Shown one piece after another: positions 1 through 9,178 of a stretch of 64,000 nt of DNA. Numbering within the stretch: position 1 is the stretch's first letter; every line of letters starts with the position of its first letter. The notes beneath the pieces are model-generated. The model saw nothing but the letters and a program-made list of their open reading frames with translations. It had not been told where the DNA came from and made no database searches. The DNA comes from CAVVDT01 sp963747005 (GTDB taxonomy: Bacteria; Pseudomonadota; Alphaproteobacteria; Rhizobiales; Aestuariivirgaceae), in assembly GCA_963747005.1 (NCBI GenBank), contig CAVVDT010000008.1, positions 186,001 through 250,000 of the forward strand, written 5' to 3'. A program made the position numbers and the translations under genes.

Positions 1-2
1 CC

Positions 3-851
3 TGGGCCCTGAGCCCGCATCCCGACATCGCAGTGGTCTATGCCCATGCCCGCACGGGCGATTCGCCGCTTGACCGGCTGAAGCGGGTGCGCGACCTCAT
101 CAAGGTCGCCCGCGGCGGCGAAGAAGGTGCCGTCGCCCTGGCGGAAGCCGCCATCGATGCCCGCGACTGGAAGCTGGCGCGCGAGGCGCTCGAAGACTAC
201 GCCGACGAGCGACCGAGGGCGCGCATCTGTTCGCTCATGGCGGAAATCGAGGAAGGCGAGTTCGGCGACAAGGGCAGGACCCGCCAATGGCTGGCGCGGG
301 CGGTCAGGGCCCCCCGCGATCCCGTCTGGTTCGCCCACGGCATGACATCGAGAAAGTGGCTGCCGGTTTCTCCCGTGAACGGCGAACTGGGCGCTTTCCG
401 CTGGACCACACCGCCCGAGGCCCTTGCCGCCCCCGACGAGGACAAACCGGACTTCGACGTACCGGCCATCGACGGCCCGCCTGCGGAAGATCAGGACCCG
501 CAGGTCGAAGACGAACCGGTCGTCGCACCTCTGCCCGCAGCGCCACAGGGCGAGGCAACGCCACCGCGGCCAGCCAATGATGAGGCGAAGGACCCTGCCG
601 CGCCCGTCGATCAACCGATCGCGCAATCCAATCCTTCTGCTCCCCCGGTAGCCGAAGAACGCCAGGCGTCCCACGCCCCACCGCCGGCGCCTCCGGTATC
701 GGCGCCCGTGGTGCCGACCGAACCTCAAGCAATCGAGCCCAAGGGCAGCGAGCCTGTTGTGCTGCCGCGCCAGCCCGATGATCCCGGACCCGACACCGAA
801 TCCGACGGTCCGCGCAAGCCCGGCTGGCTGGGCCGCCGCGGCGGGCTTTAA
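3..851 (+). CDS. hemY: HemY-like membrane protein of the heme-biosynthesis cluster, C-terminal part
   Basis: The reading frame is open to the left edge (first codons read W-A-L-S-P-H-P), so the gene begins outside the window; about 282 residues are visible. The part around residues 10-130 has the helical, TPR-like look of the HemY C-terminal domain, and the motif APRDPVW followed by W-PVSPV is typical of alphaproteobacterial HemY. After about residue 150 the protein becomes a proline-, alanine- and acid-rich tail ending in GWLGRRGGL. HemY proteins are anchored in the inner membrane by N-terminal helices (not visible here) and usually lie next to hemC and hemD; their exact role in heme synthesis is unsettled. 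The assignment is from family resemblance; the tail is low complexity and uninformative. Confidence 0.8.
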   Translation, partial: WALSPHPDIAVVYAHARTGDSPLDRLKRVRDLIKVARGGEEGAVALAEAAIDARDWKLAREALEDYADERPRARICSLMAEIEEGEFGDKGRTRQWLARAVRAPRDPVWFAHGMTSRKWLPVSPVNGELGAFRWTTPPEALAAPDEDKPDFDVPAIDGPPAEDQDPQVEDEPVVAPLPAAPQGEATPPRPANDEAKDPAAPVDQPIAQSNPSAPPVAEERQASHAPPPAPPVSAPVVPTEPQAIEPKGSEPVVLPRQPDDPGPDTESDGPRKPGWLGRRGGL

Positions 852-908
852 CGCAGAGTGCTTGAAAAGGCGGGATCGAGGCTGTATCAGATCGCACAGC
901 CCGCATGG

Positions 909-984
909 GCCGCCATAGCTCAGTTGGTAGAGCGGCGCATTCGTAATGCGTAGGTCGGGTGTTCGAGTCACCCTGGCGGCACCA
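909..984 (+). tRNA. tRNA-Thr (anticodon CGT)
   Basis: A full cloverleaf can be drawn: acceptor stem GCCGCCA pairing with TGGCGGC, D-arm with AGCTCAGTTGGTAGAGC, an anticodon loop TTCGTAA with anticodon CGT, and T-arm with GTTCGAGTC. The 3' CCA is encoded at 982-984 and is followed directly by a short T-run. It reads ACG codons. The gene borders the IS-remnant scar that follows, and tRNA genes often mark such sites, but no repeated copy of its 3' end was found nearby. Confidence 0.97.
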
Positions 985-1046
985 TTTTTCACAATCAATT
1001 GTTCTGATGGGTCGCGGTAGCAAGTCGCCCGTGAACAATCCGATTT

Positions 1047-1178
1047 TCAGGCTGCGACGGGCCGGGCGCCCAGTCGGCATGCGAGCATGATCAGACACAA
1101 CAAGTCCCTCAGCCACTTGAGGATGAGCGAGAAGTTGTAGCCGGCGGCGGCGAGGATGGCGTTGATGGCATCGCCCTG
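1047..1178 (-). pseudogene. IS5-family transposase, C-terminal remnant
   Basis: Read on the minus strand, about 43 codons encode the end of an IS5-family transposase (GDAINAILAAAGYNFS, then LRDLLCLIMLACRLG and a stop at 1047). This asparagine/tyrosine motif near the C-terminus, followed by a hydrophobic tail, is characteristic of the family. The frame is abruptly lost at about 1178, where response-regulator sequence starts on the opposite strand. Nothing upstream of the catalytic DDE region remains here. An N-terminal IS5-family fragment lies 1 kb away in the opposite orientation (2213-2660); whether both derive from one element cannot be decided by eye. Confidence 0.75.
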
Positions 1179-1823
1179 GGTACAGGGTAACGCCCACGGC
1201 CGGCGGTCAGGACCTGCGCGCCCTCGTGGAAGCGGGGCCGATAGATGTCGTCATCCTCGACATCAACATGCCCGGCGAGGACGGGCTGTCGCTTGCCCGG
1301 TTTCTGCACCAGCGCGGTGACATCGCCACGATCATGTTGACGGCGTCTGGCGATGTGGTCGACCGCATTGTCGGGCTGGAAGTGGGCGCCGACGACTATC
1401 TCATCAAACCGGTTGATCTGCGTGAACTGCAGGCGCGCATCAAGGCGGTGCTGCGCCGTACGGCCGGGCGAAAGTCAACGACTTCCGCCGCTCCGGCGCA
1501 GAGGGAAGGTGATCTGGTGCGCTTTGGCGAGTGCACGCTTGATCTCGCTGGTCACAAGCTCTTCGAACTCGGTGGGCAAGGAGATCGAAATTACCTCGAT
1601 GGAATATGCATTGCTCAAGGTGTTTGCCGCGAATGCCGGGCGGGTGCTTAACCGCGATCAATTGCTGGAGCAGGCACACGAACGGAGCTGGGATCCGTAT
1701 GACCGAAGCATCGATATCCGTGTTTCGAGGTTGCGGCGAAAGATCGAGACCGATCCAACCAAACCCCAGGTCATCAAGACCGTGCGTGGCACAGGCTATG
1801 TGTTTTCGCAGAATGGCAAATAA
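1179..1823 (+). pseudogene. OmpR-family response regulator, truncated and frameshifted
   Basis: The first frame (1179 to about 1580) encodes most of a receiver domain: VVILDINMPGEDG with the phospho-acceptor aspartate, then MLTASG with the conserved Thr/Ser position, and the signalling lysine in DDYLIKPVD. The second frame (about 1580-1823) encodes the winged-helix DNA-binding domain: EIEITSMEYALL, RVLNRDQLLE, then a C-terminal GTGYVF. The two frames join at about 1577-1582, where one extra base in a G-rich run (GGTGGGCAAGG) breaks the gene. The first ~30 residues, including start codon and acidic pocket, are replaced by the IS5 remnant. No sensor kinase follows. It is most likely a dead gene stranded by IS activity. 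Confidence 0.85.
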
Positions 1824-2212
1824 ACAGGCACCGCATGCCGTGAGGTAGGTAGGCCGCAGCTCACGGATGACCGCTTTGGGTCACAAATGGCCGACTTGCG
1901 GGCACTCTGGTGCGTGTGGCTTACCCCCGACAGCGGACGTAGTCGAGTGTGTAGCAAGTCGACAGCGATGGGCCAGAGGCGGTCGTCAGAGGTGATGTGC
2001 GGGACCATACACCAACAGGCAGGCGGCAGAGCGTGCCAACGACGGGGGCCAGGTGCGTCGTCAAAGAGCAATGGCGTTTCACAGAGTGATCAGGACGTCG
2101 TCTCGGGATTGCACGGCGTGGATTTGGTGGTATGAGACCTGTGCGCGGGTAGTGCTGGACTTCTGCCTAAGCCTCTGATTCATTGCAACTATCGAGGTGG
2201 CGGAGTGAGGCA
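1824..2212. other. Non-coding stretch between two remnants
   Basis: About 390 bases with no convincing coding frame, RNA gene or repeat on either strand. It lies between the broken response regulator and the IS5-family fragment and probably belongs to the same decayed segment. Confidence 0.5.
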
Positions 2213-2660
2213 ATGGTGCATCGTGTTATCGGTCAGGAAGAGCTTCGTCTTGTTGCGGTTGCGAAGGCTCGATCATTGCTGGATGACCTCCACCAATTAC
2301 TGGACTGGGCTCCGGTCGCGCTTCTGCTGGGCCTTGTGCACGCGAGCGCGAAGGCTGAGGCGGCATGGCCGCCATTGGCCATGTTCAAGGCGCTGTTGTT
2401 GTCGATCTGGTACGACCTGTCGGAGGTGAAGCTGGCGGAAGCCCTGGACGACCGCGCTTCATTCCGGCGGTTCTGCGGTTTCTCGTCATGCGAGGCCACG
2501 CCGGAACGCACGGCGTTCGTTCGTTTCCGCCGGACCCTGGTAAAGGCGGGGCTCGATCGTGCGATGTTTGAGACGGTGAACGCCCAGTTGAAGGCAAAAG
2601 CCATCCGGGTGAAGACAGGCACCATCGTCGATGCCACCATCATCGCCTCGGCGAGCAAGA
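2213..2660 (+). pseudogene. IS5-family transposase, N-terminal fragment
   Basis: From ATG at 2213 the frame encodes about 149 residues of an IS5-family transposase: the DUF772-type N-terminal domain (WPPLAMFKALLLSIWYDLSE, DRASFRRFCG, TPERTAFVRFR), then the start of the catalytic domain with the first aspartate in GTIVDATIIASASK. At about 2660 the sequence switches without a gap into the 3' end of an IS481-family gene on the other strand, so the other catalytic residues and the C-terminus are missing. It cannot code for an active transposase. Confidence 0.85.
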
Positions 2661-3572
2661 CCTCGGCAGGGGTCTTCATGTTGAGCGCCTCGTGCGGCCG
2701 TTCCTCGTTGAATTTGCTTACGAAGTCGTCGAACCGCGCCTGCTGCTGGAGGACGTTCATGCCCGGCGGGCGAGCCGTCTACTGCTTCAGGGTGCGGTGC
2801 ATGCGCTCGTGGCGGCCGTTCTGTTGCGGCTGACCGGGCTCGATGGCGATGCCGAGCCTGAGCCAGAAGACCGAGAGTTTCGACAGGTTGTACTGGCCAT
2901 TGGGCGAGGCGAAAGGCAGGCCGTCGTCGCTCCTGATCGCCGAGGGTTGGCCGCGATCCTTGAAGAGCCGGACAAAGGCCTCGATGACCGGCAACTCCCT
3001 CGTCGATTCGAGGGCTTCGCAGCAAAGGATCATGCGCGAGGCCTGTCGGTCACCGTCAGGGGGTAACAATACCGGCGGTTGCCGAGCTTGAACTCGCCCT
3101 TGAAGTCGGCGCGCCACAGATCGTTGGGAAGCGCTGCCTGCGACAGCACCGTTCCCTCGGCCTTGTTCGCCCTTCGCCTCTTGCGGACCTGGCTCACAAG
3201 GCCGTGACGGTCGAGCACGGCGTGAACCGTCGACTTCGCCGGAATGCGGACGTCGCCGGCCAGCCTGCGCACCAACAGCTCCCTGATCTTACGGGCGCCC
3301 CAATGCGGCTTGTCCCGCTTCGTCTCGACAATCAGCCGTTCGATCTGCTCGGGCAACTGGTTGGCGTAGCGCACCGGACGCCGCCAGCGGTCGCACAGTG
3401 CCTCGGTCCCTTCGCCCTTGTAGCGATTGAAGATCTTGTAGCCGGTCTTGCGTGAAATCCCGAACTGACGGCACACATCGCTCATGCCTTCTCCGTCCAG
3501 AAGGCGAGCCACAAAGCGTAGACGTTCTTCCATCACCGAACACTCCCTCCACGGCATCAACACCTCCCGCAA
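2661..3572 (-). pseudogene. IS481-family transposase, frameshifted with a nonsense codon, 3' end lost
   Basis: From 3572 (start MREVLMPWRECSVMEERLRF) the minus strand encodes a helix-turn-helix region (MSDVCRQFGISRKTGYKIF), a second HTH (NQLPEQIERL, WGARKIRELL) and an integrase core with NDLWRADFKGEF, IRSDDGLPFASP and HPQQN/NGRHERMH-type motifs. A frame change near 3045, after LTVTD, moves the rest into another frame. An in-frame amber codon at 2779-2781 then interrupts LKQ-TAR before NVLQQQARFDDF and RPHEALNMKTPAE. The last residues of the family are missing where the IS5 fragment abuts at 2660. The left end of the element probably lies near 3596-3625. Confidence 0.85.
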
Positions 3573-4202
3573 AGCGAAAAGTGTTACCTAGGTGTCCGGT
3601 ACAAATCGTCACCTATCTCCCGCCTCGCTCATCAAGCAAAATCAAAAACTTACAAGACGGCCATTTGGTGGGCGACAATCTCGATGTTGGCTGGGTCGCC
3701 ACCGGGTCGCCACGGGCGAGAAAATTCAAACCATTTTTAGGCCGATTCTTACCGCAGAAATTCAGGCAGCTTGCTCTTCCATTCGCTCATGAGGATCAAG
3801 GAGCATTCCACCGTTTCGCCGGTGTCCTTGACCAGTTCCACCCGTCACGCGCAGCTTTTCAAGGGCCGATTTGGCAAGGCCCGTATGCGGCCACCACTGG
3901 ACAGATTTGGCGGGAAACGGGAAGCTGCCAAGGGCCGCTGGGTTTTCATGAATGATTGATTTTGTGATGTTTTTGAACGGCAGTGCAGGAGGGAGCACCG
4001 CCGCAAAATATAAGCCATTGATATTGAACGGATTTTTTGTTTAGGGAAAGATGCCAAAAGGTACCACCAGAGGTTTCCACGACTGAGAGGCGGTTCAAGA
4101 AACTATCGCATAGCGTCTGCCCGTTGGCTTGGTCAGTGATCATCGCTGACAAATTCCGGATGGCAGCAAGGACGGCTTGAGCAATCGATTGGCCGACCGG
4201 TT
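3573..4202. other. Scar region with IS481 outer end and unrecognised remnants
   Basis: The first ~50 bases are likely the outer end of the IS481-type element (CACCTATCTCCC near 3610). The rest is more AT-rich than its surroundings and holds no complete gene. On the minus strand a short frame at about 3762-3850 (MSEWKSKLPEFLR, then stop) looks like the last ~30 codons of a protein, with a stop directly upstream. I do not recognise the family. Nothing else is supportable. Confidence 0.45.
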
Positions 4203-5567
4203 TCAGGCTTTCTCCGACACGCGGTCTTTGCTTGCGACCCCGCGGCGCAGTTCCGAAAGCAGATCCGCAAGCCCGGTTCCCGCGCCGATCTCGGCGACGG
4301 TTCGCTCGATCGCGAGCGCGCTGCCCTGGCCGATGGAGGGGTCCGCAAGGGCGTGGAATTTCTCGCGGACTTCGGCATCGCCCGCCGGATGCTCCGGGTC
4401 GAAGCGGGCCTCGGTCGGGGGGCTGACCAGCCGCCGGCCGTCCTTCAGCACCAGCGTCACATGGGCGATGCGACGGGCCGGAAAGGCAGCGTTGTAGTCA
4501 TCCGACTCGGTGACGATCATGCTGTCGGCGAGGCGCAGGATATCGGGGTCGCTGAACGCTTCGGACGCCACTTCCTCGGCTCCGACACGGCCGCGGACCA
4601 TAGCCGAGGCAACGGGAAAGGCGGTGGAATACTGCGCCTCTTCGGTGGTGGCCGGGCGCCTTGTGGCAAGGCGCAGCGACTGGTGGAAGGTGACCACCTC
4701 GATGCGCTCGACCTCATCTGCGGTCACGCCATGCTCGGCGCGCAGGTTGAGGACCGCCTGCACCGGCGGCTGGGCCCAGCGGCACACCGGATAGGCCTTG
4801 AAGTACTGCTCGAAGATGCGCCAGTTGCTGCCGAGGTCGCCCCACAGGTCGGCGACATCGGCGCCCTCCACCGTGATCGCCGGCGCCCCGGTGAAGCCGT
4901 CGGCGGCGAGATAGGTGGCCGAAACGCCGGCCATGGCACCCCAGCCGGAGCCGTCCTTGAGCATGGTCGGGTGGTCGATGCAGCGCATCATCTGGCTGCG
5001 CGGCCCGTGATACTCGGCGATGCCGATAGCCTCGCGGGTGCGCACCGCATCGAGGCCGAGGGCGCGGGCACCGAGAGCGGCGCAAGCCACCGCCACCCAG
5101 GCCCCCGAGGTATGGTAGTCCGGGACCGTGCGATGCAACGCGATGCCGGCGCGGGTGCCGATCTCGTAGCCGATCACCAGCGCAGTGAGGAACTCCTCGC
5201 CCGAAAGCTGTTCCTCGGCCTCGGCCAGCGCCAGGGCGGCGGGAAAGACACCGCAGCCCACATGGCCCTTGGTCAGCTTGTGCCCGTCATGGCCGTCGAG
5301 TGCGTCGATGGTCATGCCGCCGGCCAGCGCCGCGCCGAGCGGAGAGACGATGCGCCCGTCGAACAGCATGTGCGCCCGGCGCTGTCCGGCGCCGAAATGC
5401 GCCGCTGAATGGTCGCGGATGATGCGCGACAGATCGGTGGTTGACCCGCCGGCTAAGACGCCGATCAGGTCGAGAAGCCAGCGGCGGGCATAACGCACCA
5501 CCTCGGGCGGCAGATCGGTGAACTTCAGGTCGTGCAAGAAGTTGCGGAACGGCGTGGCCATGGGCAT
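4203..5567 (-). CDS. MmgE/PrpD family protein
   Basis: 454 residues, the usual family length (450-500). The N-terminal helical domain carries LDLIGVLAGG and the substrate-site region GHDGHKLTKGHVGC; further on are GYEIGTRAG, YHTSGAWVAVACA, MLKDGSGWGAMAG and KAYPVCRWAQPPV, all in the order seen in 2-methylcitrate dehydratase, cis-aconitate decarboxylase and iminodisuccinate epimerase. Family members dehydrate, decarboxylate or epimerise small carboxylates. It is the last gene of a nine-gene minus-strand set, 11 bases after a crotonase, so it probably works on an acid in that pathway. No methylcitrate synthase or lyase is nearby, which argues against a housekeeping prpD role. The substrate cannot be read from sequence. 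Confidence 0.88.
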   Translation of the reverse strand: MPMATPFRNFLHDLKFTDLPPEVVRYARRWLLDLIGVLAGGSTTDLSRIIRDHSAAHFGAGQRRAHMLFDGRIVSPLGAALAGGMTIDALDGHDGHKLTKGHVGCGVFPAALALAEAEEQLSGEEFLTALVIGYEIGTRAGIALHRTVPDYHTSGAWVAVACAALGARALGLDAVRTREAIGIAEYHGPRSQMMRCIDHPTMLKDGSGWGAMAGVSATYLAADGFTGAPAITVEGADVADLWGDLGSNWRIFEQYFKAYPVCRWAQPPVQAVLNLRAEHGVTADEVERIEVVTFHQSLRLATRRPATTEEAQYSTAFPVASAMVRGRVGAEEVASEAFSDPDILRLADSMIVTESDDYNAAFPARRIAHVTLVLKDGRRLVSPPTEARFDPEHPAGDAEVREKFHALADPSIGQGSALAIERTVAEIGAGTGLADLLSELRRGVASKDRVSEKA

Positions 5568-5578
5568 ATCCTTTGGCG

Positions 5579-6379
5579 TTAGTGGCCGGTGAAGACGGCG
5601 GGGCGCTTTTCCAGGAGCGCGTCGACAGCTTCCTCGTGGTCGGCGGTCTGGTGCGCACCGCCCTGATAGGCAGCGGCCAACTCGAGGACGGTGTCAAGGC
5701 GCGTGTTGAGCCCCTCGCGCAGCAACCGCTTGGCCATGCGCAACTGGCGCGGCGGGTTTTTGGCGATGCGGGCGGCAAGCGCGCGGGCCTCGGGCAACAG
5801 CTCGTCGGGCTCGACCACCTTGGAAACCAGTCCCCAGGCGAGCGCCGTTGCGGCATCCACCGGCTCGGCGGTGAATGTCATTTCGGCGGCGCGGCTGAGG
5901 CCGATCTGGCGCGGCAACAGCCAGGCCCCGCCGTCTCCGGAAATCAAGCCGACGCGCACGAAATTCTCGGCAAAAGTGGCGCGGGTCGAGGCGATGCGGA
6001 TGTCGCACAGGCAGGTGGTATCGCAGCCGGCACCGTAAGAGGGGCCATTGACCGCGGCGATCAGCGGCACCTCGCATTCCCACATGGCGCGCGCCACGCG
6101 CTGGATGCCGGCCCGGTAGCCGTCGCGCACCGCTAGCGCGTCGCCGGCGAAGGTCCCGCTTTTTTCCTTCATGTGCTTGAGGTTGCCGCCTGATGAAAAC
6201 GCCTTGCCGGCGCCGGTGACGATGGCGCAGCGGACACCCAGATCGGCGTTGATCCTGTGGCAGGCCTCGACGATGGCCGAGCACATGTCGTGGTCGGTCA
6301 AGGCGTTCATCGTCTCTGGCATATTGAAGGTCAGCGTGACGACGTGGCCGTCCTGCTCGTAGAGGAGTTTTTCGCTCAT
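5579..6379 (-). CDS. Enoyl-CoA hydratase/isomerase family protein (crotonase)
   Basis: 266 residues, standard crotonase size. The first oxyanion-hole segment is GKAFSSGGNLKHM (residues about 58-70) and the second is NGPSYGAGCDTTCLCD (about 109-125). The segment VGLISGDGGAWLLP has aspartate where the second catalytic glutamate of typical hydratases lies, as in several 2-enoyl-CoA hydratase/isomerase subgroups, so the exact reaction is open. It lies between an acyl-CoA ligase and an MmgE/PrpD gene, with gaps of 17 and 11 bases. With the ligase and dehydrogenase it completes activation, alpha-beta oxidation and hydration of an acyl-CoA. Confidence 0.9.
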   Translation of the reverse strand: MSEKLLYEQDGHVVTLTFNMPETMNALTDHDMCSAIVEACHRINADLGVRCAIVTGAGKAFSSGGNLKHMKEKSGTFAGDALAVRDGYRAGIQRVARAMWECEVPLIAAVNGPSYGAGCDTTCLCDIRIASTRATFAENFVRVGLISGDGGAWLLPRQIGLSRAAEMTFTAEPVDAATALAWGLVSKVVEPDELLPEARALAARIAKNPPRQLRMAKRLLREGLNTRLDTVLELAAAYQGGAHQTADHEEAVDALLEKRPAVFTGH

Positions 6380-6396
6380 GTTTTCATCTCTCCGTT

Positions 6397-7959
6397 TCAG
6401 GCGGCAGCGGCCGACGCGTGGGCGGCGATGAGTTCGCGCTTCAGCACCTTGCCGCTCGGGTTGGTCGGCAGGGCATCGACGAAGTAGTAGCGCTTGGGCC
6501 GCTTGTAGGGGGCGATGTCATCGCTGGTCTTGCAGAAGGCATCCACCTTCTCGGGGCTAAGCCCGGGATCGGAGGCAACCACGAAGGCGGTGACCACCTG
6601 GCCCCATTTCTCGTCCGGCAGACCCACCACCGCCGCTTCCTGCACGCCGGGGCAGCGGTAGAGGACATCCTCGACCTCGCGCGGGTAGATGTTCTCACCG
6701 CCCGAGACGATCATGTCGTCGGCGCGGCCCTGAAAATAATAGAACCCGTCGGCATCTTTCGAGAACAGATCGCCGGTGTAGATCCACCCGGCCTTCAGCT
6801 TCTTCTGGGTCTCGAAGGGTTTGTTCCAGTAGCCCTGCATCGCCTGCGGCCCACGCACGATGAGCTGGCCGATTTCGTCGGGTCCCACGGTTTCCGACGG
6901 CGGCACCTCGCGGGCGGGGTCGTTGACGATCACGCGCGCCTCGGTGATCAGCGTCGGCTTGCCGCACGAGCCGAGCTTGGCCAGCGCGTCGTCGGGATGC
7001 AGAAGCAGCGTCAGCGATGCCTCTGTCATGCCATAGCCGTTGTAGATGCCGGGACAGAACTCGTTGATCACCCGCTCCATGGTCGTCGACGAGATCGCCG
7101 CACCGCCGGTGGTGATCATTCTGAGCGACGAGACGTCGTAGTCCTTGAAGCGCGGGTGAAACAGCATTTCCTGGATCTGGGTCGGCACCGCGAACAGGGT
7201 GGTGATCTTTTCCGCCTGAATGATCTCGAGTGTCTTTTCGGCCTCATAGCGGCCGAGCACGACATTGGTGCCGCCGACCATCATGTGGGGGATGAAATAG
7301 GCCTGCATGCCGCCCACGTGGTAGAGCGGCGCGATATGGAGTGCGTTGTCGCGGTGCGAGAGCCCATATTCCATCACGCAGTTCATGGCGATGGCGAGGT
7401 CGTTGGCATGGGTGTGCATCACCCCCTTGGGCCGCCCCGTGGTGCCCGAGGTATAGACCAGCGCCGAGACGTCGTCGCCGCGCGGCGCCGGGCGCGGCTC
7501 GCCGCGGTCTTCGGTCTCCTCGGCGAGGGTCTCGAAATAGTGGTGGCCCTCGGGGATATTCGCCCTGTCATAGGCGCAGCCGATGAAATCATGCACCGAA
7601 TTGACCTGCGCCTCGACCTTCAGCGCGTTCTCGGCGAGGTAGCGGCCGTAGACGAGGACCCGGGCACCCGAATCCTGCAAGATGTAGACAGCTTCGCCGG
7701 CACTGAGCCGGAAGTTGAGAGGCACCGAGACAGCACCGAGAAGCTGGCAGGCGAAATAGGTAGTCACCGAGTTCTCGGACGTCGAGATATAGAAGGCAAC
7801 CCGGTCGCCGGGACGCACGCCCATGTCGGATAGGGCCTGGGCGAAGCGGCGGACGCGGGCCAGCCATGCGGCGTAGGTCCACTTGCGGTCCTCGAAGATC
7901 AGGGCCGTGTGGTTGGGGTAGCGCTCGACCGAGGCTTCCAGGATGCGGGCGATATTCAT
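6397..7959 (-). CDS. AMP-binding acyl-CoA synthetase
   Basis: About 520 residues from ATG at 7959 (MNIARILEAS), chosen because GGAGGA lies 8 bases upstream; a longer frame exists but has no family sequence. Class I adenylate-forming motifs are all present: P-loop LVYTSGTTGRPKG, NGYGMTEAS, YTGDLF, and the C-terminal GRADDMIVSGGENIYP plus the catalytic lysine in PSGKVLK. It activates a carboxylic acid to its CoA ester using ATP. The gene starts 19 bases after the acyl-CoA dehydrogenase stop. Relatives include fatty-acid, crotonobetaine/carnitine (CaiC) and DmdB-type ligases; the betaine-type transporter in the same operon makes a quaternary-amine acid plausible, by inference only. Confidence 0.9.
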   Translation of the reverse strand: MNIARILEASVERYPNHTALIFEDRKWTYAAWLARVRRFAQALSDMGVRPGDRVAFYISTSENSVTTYFACQLLGAVSVPLNFRLSAGEAVYILQDSGARVLVYGRYLAENALKVEAQVNSVHDFIGCAYDRANIPEGHHYFETLAEETEDRGEPRPAPRGDDVSALVYTSGTTGRPKGVMHTHANDLAIAMNCVMEYGLSHRDNALHIAPLYHVGGMQAYFIPHMMVGGTNVVLGRYEAEKTLEIIQAEKITTLFAVPTQIQEMLFHPRFKDYDVSSLRMITTGGAAISSTTMERVINEFCPGIYNGYGMTEASLTLLLHPDDALAKLGSCGKPTLITEARVIVNDPAREVPPSETVGPDEIGQLIVRGPQAMQGYWNKPFETQKKLKAGWIYTGDLFSKDADGFYYFQGRADDMIVSGGENIYPREVEDVLYRCPGVQEAAVVGLPDEKWGQVVTAFVVASDPGLSPEKVDAFCKTSDDIAPYKRPKRYYFVDALPTNPSGKVLKRELIAAHASAAAA

Positions 7960-7978
7960 CGCTTGGTCCTCCAGGGGG

Positions 7979-9169
7979 TCACAGGTTGGGCTTAATCGCC
8001 GGCATCTCACGCGCGGCGATCAGGTACTTGTTCATCTCCGAGGTGCCGCCGACGATCGGCAGCGCGCGGGCGTCGCGGTAGATCTGTTCGGCGCGGCCGA
8101 ATTGCCGGGTGATGCCGTCGCCGCCGAGGATCTGTACCGTGCGGTCGGCGCACCAGACGGCGGTTTCGGTCGCCACCAGTTTTGCTTGTGCGGCCTCGCG
8201 CATCAGTTCCTTGCCGTCGAGGCCAGCGTCATACATCTTGGCGGCGCGGTAGGTCAGAAGCTCCGCGGCGTCGATCCGCCAGCTCATGCCCGCAACCATG
8301 TCCCAGATGAGCTGCTTCTGACCCAGCACCTCGCCGAAGGCCTTGCGGGTCTGGGCATGGCCCTTGGCGATGTCGAAGGCCGAGCGCGCCACACCGAGGC
8401 CGGAGCCGCCAAGGATTACGCGTTCGAAGTTGAAGGCGCCGAGCATGATGCGGAAGCCGCCGTTGAGTTGCCCGAGGAGATTCTCCTCCGGCACCCGCAC
8501 ACCCTTAAGTGTCACTTCGCCGACGACGCAGCCGCGCCGGCCCATGAAGTCGTAGGTCCGCGGGATCGAAAGACCAGCGGCATCGGCCGGAACGGCAACG
8601 GCGGTCATGCCCTTCTGCGGCGCCACGTCGGCATCGGAAATGCCCCAGACGATGTAAACGTCCGACTTCGAGGCGTTGGAGATATAGCGCTTGAAACCGT
8701 CGATCACCCATTCGCGGGTCTTGTCGTCGAAACGGATGCGGGTTTCCATGCCGGCGCTGTCGGAGCCGACATTCTTCTCGGTCATGCATATCGAGCCGAT
8801 GGCGGTGCCTTCGAGGATAGGGGTCAGGTAACGCTCGCGGATTTCCGGCCGCGCATGGGCGTGCAGCGGATAGGCGCAACTCAGCGCGGTGGCGATGGTC
8901 GTCTCGAAGGCATAGTTCAGGTAGGCCGCCTCCTCGGAGAGGATGGTGGCGTGGGTAAGGCCGGGTTTCTTGAGCGCGCCGGAATAGAGGTCGGCAAACA
9001 TCAGCTTCATGTAGCCGGCCCCGCCCAGTGCCCTCACCACCTGCTTCACTGCTTCCCAGTCCTCGTCGCGTTCGATGGCCGCGCAGCGCGGCGCCAGCTC
9101 GCGGCCGAGGAAGTCGCGGATCTCGGCCCGGAAGGCCCGATCCTCGTCGCTCAGGAAGAAATCGTGCAT
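7979..9169 (-). CDS. Acyl-CoA dehydrogenase
   Basis: 396 residues, the normal size of short/medium-chain and glutaryl-CoA-type dehydrogenases and shorter than DmdC (about 600). Visible landmarks: SEEAAYLNYAFE, the FAD/substrate segment ICMTEKNVGSDSAGMET, the region FNFERVILG with a glutamate at one possible base position, QTRKAFGEVLGQKQLI, and the C-terminal QILGGDGITRQFGRAEQIYRD where another possible catalytic acid lies. It is a soluble FAD flavoprotein passing electrons to ETF. It follows the nitrilase-like gene by 9 bases and precedes the ligase. A role equivalent to gamma-butyrobetainyl-CoA dehydrogenase is possible but unproven. Confidence 0.92.
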   Translation of the reverse strand: MHDFFLSDEDRAFRAEIRDFLGRELAPRCAAIERDEDWEAVKQVVRALGGAGYMKLMFADLYSGALKKPGLTHATILSEEAAYLNYAFETTIATALSCAYPLHAHARPEIRERYLTPILEGTAIGSICMTEKNVGSDSAGMETRIRFDDKTREWVIDGFKRYISNASKSDVYIVWGISDADVAPQKGMTAVAVPADAAGLSIPRTYDFMGRRGCVVGEVTLKGVRVPEENLLGQLNGGFRIMLGAFNFERVILGGSGLGVARSAFDIAKGHAQTRKAFGEVLGQKQLIWDMVAGMSWRIDAAELLTYRAAKMYDAGLDGKELMREAAQAKLVATETAVWCADRTVQILGGDGITRQFGRAEQIYRDARALPIVGGTSEMNKYLIAAREMPAIKPNL

Positions 9170-9178
9170 CTGGGCTCC

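Noticed and set aside
909..984. Integrated island bounded by tRNA-Thr direct repeats
   Set aside because: No second copy of the tRNA 3' end and no integrase gene are visible in the following 3.3 kb, so only remnants can be claimed.
3452..3955. A long plus-strand open frame across the IS481 start and scar
   Set aside because: It is antisense to the transposase for its first part, has no recognisable family and no ribosome-binding site; treated as chance.
4353..5408. Plus-strand frame of about 350 codons opposite the MmgE/PrpD gene
   Set aside because: High-GC antisense shadow; the minus strand has clear family motifs throughout.
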